A DNA stretch of 64,000 bases from Paracoccus aestuarii (GTDB lineage Bacteria > Pseudomonadota > Alphaproteobacteria > Rhodobacterales > Rhodobacteraceae). The translations under genes and the position numbers were made by a program. Of the stretch, positions 61,280-64,000 are shown piece after piece. The stretch lies in the NCBI RefSeq assembly GCF_028553885.1, contig NZ_CP067169.1:2715001-2779000 (forward strand), read 5' to 3'. The stretch's first letter is position 1. Each line of letters opens with the position of its first letter. The notes below the pieces were generated by a model. The model was given only the letters and a program-made list of their open reading frames with translations. It made no database searches and was not told where the DNA came from.

Positions 61280-62587
61280 TCAGTTCGTTTCCGAGGACAG
61301 GTCGGTCAGCGCCGCCCGTGCCTGGGTATAGGCCTCGGCCCCGGTCAGCCATTCGGCCATGGGACCGGTGGCGCGGGCCGGTTCGGGCAGGGTCTGCAGC
61401 TGGGTCACCGCATCAGTGATCCGGCCCGCCTGCACATCGGCATCGGCGCGAGACAGGACCGCATCCGTGTCGTCGCCCTCGCGCGGGGCGATGGACCGGG
61501 CGCCGGTCTGGGCGCGCAGGAAATTCGTGACCAGGTTGCCCTCGCCCGTGGCGCTGCTGTCCTGGAAGCTGGCGCGCAAGGCGGCGCGGGCGGCCTCCGG
61601 GTAATCGGCCTGCAGCTGGGCCAGGCTGGGCACCTCGGCCTGCAGGGCCTCGGGGGTGGCAAGGCCCGCACCCTCCAGCGTCTGGCGCGCCTGGTCGGGG
61701 GTGACGCCCTGATCCAGCGCGGCCTGCAGCTGGGCGATGGCGGCGACGGCCTGGGCGCGGCGGGTGCTTTCGGCGGCGGCGTCCTGCAGCTCCTGCGCCT
61801 CGGCGCGGGCGGCTTCGAGGCGCTGTTCGGCATCGGCGGCGGCGGCCTCGATCTGGTCCTGCAGGGCGCCTGCGGCCTCGGGGTCGAAGGCCGGGCGGGC
61901 GGCCAGCTCCTCCAGCCGGGCGGCTTGGTCCTGCAGCTGGGCGGATTGCTCCTCCAGCTGGCTGCGCAGCGCCTCCAGCGTGTCGGTCTCATCCTGGCCC
62001 TGCGCCTGTTCCAGCGCCTCGATGCGCGGGGTCAGGTCCTCGGCGGGGGCCTGGTCCTGTTCCAAGGCCTCGATGCGCGGGGTCAGATCGGCCAGCGCGG
62101 CCTGGCGGCCCGCATCGGCGGCGGCCTGGATCAGCGCGTCGCGATCCTCGGCCGGTTCGGCGGGCACCGCGGCCGAGCCCTGCGGCTGCCAGTTGGCGGG
62201 CAGATGCGGCAGGGCATAGATCGCGGCGGCCGCGCCCAGGCCCGCGGCGACCGCGCCGCCCAGGACCAAGGGCAGGAACCCGCCGCGACGGGGCGCGGGG
62301 TCGGATTTGGCGGGGGCGGTCTTCGGGCTGTCCGAGGCCGTCACGGACGGCGCGGCCTCGGAGGGCGTCGTCCGGCGCGCGGCGGCATCGGGGCCCGGGC
62401 CCTCGCCCACCAGCGCCGATTCGACCGGGCGGATCTCGCCGGGCTGGCCCGCTTGGGCGGGGCGGCCCTCGGGGACCTCGGCATGGTCGATCACGCCGAC
62501 ATGGGCGGGAATGCGGCGGATGTCGGGGCCCGCCATCTGCCCGGCCTTGGCATCACGTCCGTCAGTAGTCGATTTCGGTGTCTTCAC
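61280..62587 (-). CDS. mitofilin-like (COG4223) membrane protein
   Basis: A 435-aa protein starting at GTG (62587) with [18 protein letters not shown] low-complexity N-terminus is followed by one transmembrane helix (about 103-125, [20 protein letters not shown]). A long coiled coil rich in Ala, Glu and Gln spans residues 150-290, including two copies of [10 protein letters not shown]. The C-terminal helical domain ([20 protein letters not shown]) is of the Mic60/mitofilin type. Alphaproteobacterial homologues shape intracytoplasmic membranes. It stands 10 bp upstream of the HemY-like gene in the same operon. Confidence 0.87.
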   Translation of the reverse strand: MKTPKSTTDGRDAKAGQMAGPDIRRIPAHVGVIDHAEVPEGRPAQAGQPGEIRPVESALVGEGPGPDAAARRTTPSEAAPSVTASDSPKTAPAKSDPAPRRGGFLPLVLGGAVAAGLGAAAAIYALPHLPANWQPQGSAAVPAEPAEDRDALIQAAADAGRQAALADLTPRIEALEQDQAPAEDLTPRIEALEQAQGQDETDTLEALRSQLEEQSAQLQDQAARLEELAARPAFDPEAAGALQDQIEAAAADAEQRLEAARAEAQELQDAAAESTRRAQAVAAIAQLQAALDQGVTPDQARQTLEGAGLATPEALQAEVPSLAQLQADYPEAARAALRASFQDSSATGEGNLVTNFLRAQTGARSIAPREGDDTDAVLSRADADVQAGRITDAVTQLQTLPEPARATGPMAEWLTGAEAYTQARAALTDLSSETN

Positions 62588-62700
62588 GTCCCTGTCCCCG
62601 TCTTGGCGCGGCTGCGATCGGCGGGCGCCGCAGCCTGCGCCCCTCTTGCGCGTCGGATCGCAGCCTAATCAGCCGCGGCTCGACGCTCAACCCACCGTCT

Positions 62701-63369
62701 TCAGCTTTGTTCCGCGCGGGCGATGCGGCGGATCGCGTCCTCCATCGCCCGGCCGGATGGGGCATCGGCCAGCAGGCGCCGGTCGGCGGGGCCGGTCCAG
62801 GCCGCCATGGCCGCCGGGCTGATCGCGACCAGCCACAGGGGCGCGCGCGCATCGCGGGCCTGATCCGCGACCAGCCCCGCCGATCGCGGCGAAAAGACCG
62901 GCAGGATCACCGGCCCCGCCCCCTGCAGCAGCGCCCGCGCCTCGGGCGTCAGGGGCAGCGCCTGCTGGTCATAGACCGCGACCCCCGGCACCGGCAGGCG
63001 CTGCGCGACATGGCGGCCATGGGGGTGGACCAGCCCCGGCGGCCCGGCCGCGATCAGGGGCAGCAGCCCGGCCGCGTCGCCCGGCCCCTCGGTCACGCGA
63101 AACCCCGCGCGCCGGGCCATGGCGGCGGTCCGCGCCCCTACGCAGATCGCCGGCCGCCCCCGCCCGGGCCCCGCCGCGGGCACGGCATGGGCCGATGTCA
63201 GCACCACGCCCGGCGCATCCGCCAGCGCGGCGCGGTCGAAGGGCAGCGGCACGATGCGCATCACCGGCGATATCACCACCGGCCCGTCGAAGCGCCCCGC
63301 CAGCCATCGCGACGAGGCCAGCGGACGGGTCAGCAGCAGGGTGGGCGTGGGGCCTCGTGGCATTGGCAT
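62701..63369 (-). CDS. hemD: uroporphyrinogen-III synthase
   Basis: Cyclises hydroxymethylbilane to uroporphyrinogen III. The 222-aa protein begins [20 protein letters not shown], with [29 protein letters not shown] and [20 protein letters not shown] stretches typical of this poorly conserved family. The divergent tsaD start is 60 bp away. The family varies strongly between species, so the call leans on the arrangement tsaD / hemD / mitofilin / hemY as well as on the blocks above. Confidence 0.85.
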   Translation of the reverse strand: MPMPRGPTPTLLLTRPLASSRWLAGRFDGPVVISPVMRIVPLPFDRAALADAPGVVLTSAHAVPAAGPGRGRPAICVGARTAAMARRAGFRVTEGPGDAAGLLPLIAAGPPGLVHPHGRHVAQRLPVPGVAVYDQQALPLTPEARALLQGAGPVILPVFSPRSAGLVADQARDARAPLWLVAISPAAMAAWTGPADRRLLADAPSGRAMEDAIRRIARAEQS

Positions 63370-63429
63370 CCTCGGCCGCGGGTGCTAGGCCCTCAAGGGG
63401 TAATTCCCCCCCGGCCATTGGGCAAGAGC

Positions 63430-64000
63430 ATGGACGACCTGATCTTTCTGGGCATCGAGAGCAGCTGCGACGACACCGCCGCCGCCGTGGTGACGGGCGA
63501 CCGCCGGATCCTGTCCAGCGTGGTCAGCAGCCAGGCCGATCTGCATGCCGATTTCGGTGGCGTCGTCCCCGAGATCGCCGCCCGCGCCCATGCCGAACGG
63601 CTGGACCTGGCGGTGGAACAGGCGCTGGCCCGCGCGGGGCTGGGCCTGCGCGATCTGTCGGGGATCGCGGTGACGGCGGGGCCGGGGCTGATCGGCGGGG
63701 TCATGGCCGGGGTGATGTGCGCCAAGGGCCTGGCGGCGGGGGCGGGCCTGCCCCTGGTCGGCGTGAACCACCTGGCGGGCCATGCGCTGACGCCGCGGCT
63801 GACCGACGGGGTGGGCTTTCCCTATCTGATGCTGCTGGTCTCGGGCGGGCATTGCCAGTTCCTGCGCGTGGACGGGCCGGACGACTTCACCCGCATGGGC
63901 GGCACGATCGACGACGCCCCGGGCGAGGCCTTCGACAAGATCGCCCGCCTGCTGGGCCTGCCCCAGCCCGGCGGCCCCCATGTCGAGGCCGAGGCCCGCG
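63430..64000 (+). CDS. tsaD: tRNA N6-adenosine threonylcarbamoyltransferase (3' part outside window)
   Basis: Transfers threonylcarbamoyl to A37 of ANN-decoding tRNAs, the second half of t6A synthesis. The 190 codons present begin [20 protein letters not shown] with the family ATP/metal-binding start. The metal ligand block is [10 protein letters not shown] (HxxGH), followed by [10 protein letters not shown] and [18 protein letters not shown]. The gene continues past the window end. It is divergent from hemD and works with the Sua5 enzyme encoded at 1534. Confidence 0.95.
   Translation, partial: MDDLIFLGIESSCDDTAAAVVTGDRRILSSVVSSQADLHADFGGVVPEIAARAHAERLDLAVEQALARAGLGLRDLSGIAVTAGPGLIGGVMAGVMCAKGLAAGAGLPLVGVNHLAGHALTPRLTDGVGFPYLMLLVSGGHCQFLRVDGPDDFTRMGGTIDDAPGEAFDKIARLLGLPQPGGPHVEAEAR

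Noticed and set aside
1..64000. CRISPR array
   Set aside because: No regularly spaced direct repeats of about 24-40 bp with unique spacers are visible; the only regular repeat is the coding 69-bp MORN unit.
1534..64000. Functional link between Sua5 (1534) and TsaD (63430) genes
   Set aside because: They act in the same t6A pathway but lie 62 kb apart in separate transcription units; nearness within the window is not evidence of an operon.

Overview
The window is high-GC DNA (mostly above 65%) with the gene content and order of an alphaproteobacterium of the Rhodobacteraceae, most likely Paracoccus or a close relative. The support is the DmdC-type acyl-CoA dehydrogenase, a TrcR-like DUF1013 regulator, DUF2794, a Coq9-like protein, the HemD / mitofilin-like / HemY cluster beside tsaD, and short GC-rich palindromes between genes. 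This assignment is inferred from protein families and composition; no rRNA is present.

Positions 1-40,600 are ordinary chromosome. In order they hold: a truncated acyl-CoA dehydrogenase; Sua5-type tRNA t6A synthase; glutamate dehydrogenase; a TetR regulator; two adjacent I78-inhibitor-like lipoproteins; DUF2794; a frameshifted hrpB helicase; a YcjX/YcjF-like pair; GNAT acetyltransferase and an 18-repeat exported MORN protein; NAD synthetase; an MFS exporter; an L,D-transpeptidase lipoprotein; a histone-H1-like basic protein; a lytic transglycosylase; priA; talC-DUF484-xerC; msrA-prmA; a DUF1127 peptide; rsmE and ubiA; an OmpA-family protein; an aminotransferase-sulfurtransferase pair; smpB; a thiamine-diphosphate enzyme; a semialdehyde dehydrogenase; a GlsB-type membrane protein; trcR; RNase T2; a quinone oxidoreductase with a Coq9-like gene; and rpsU. 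Two homopolymer runs (in hrpB and at the start of the YcjF-like gene) put conserved protein sequence out of frame.

Positions 40,659-59,365 form an 18.7-kb genomic island of visibly lower and uneven GC. It sits in the 3' end of a tRNA-Thr(CGT) gene and is flanked by a perfect 16-bp direct repeat. Its left part resembles a phage satellite or integrative element: a tyrosine integrase, an unknown protein, an AlpA-like regulator, a winged-helix protein, a Toprim primase-like protein and a DUF3987 protein, with no capsid or conjugation genes. An IS481-type element and decayed sequence, including a LysR relic, follow.

The right part of the island is a tight four-gene cargo operon: a SNF2/DEAH helicase with a C-terminal DUF3883-like domain, a 265-aa protein with an Mrr-like D...QxK motif and a four-cysteine knuckle, a DUF1156 DNA methyltransferase, and a DUF499 ATPase with an N-terminal Swt1-like HEPN domain. 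This looks like an anti-phage helicase-methylase-ATPase system carrying an extra putative nuclease. It is the most interesting locus in the window.

Positions 59,350-64,000 return to chromosome: tRNA-Thr, the HemY-like protein, the mitofilin-like protein, hemD, and the start of tsaD, which runs off the window.
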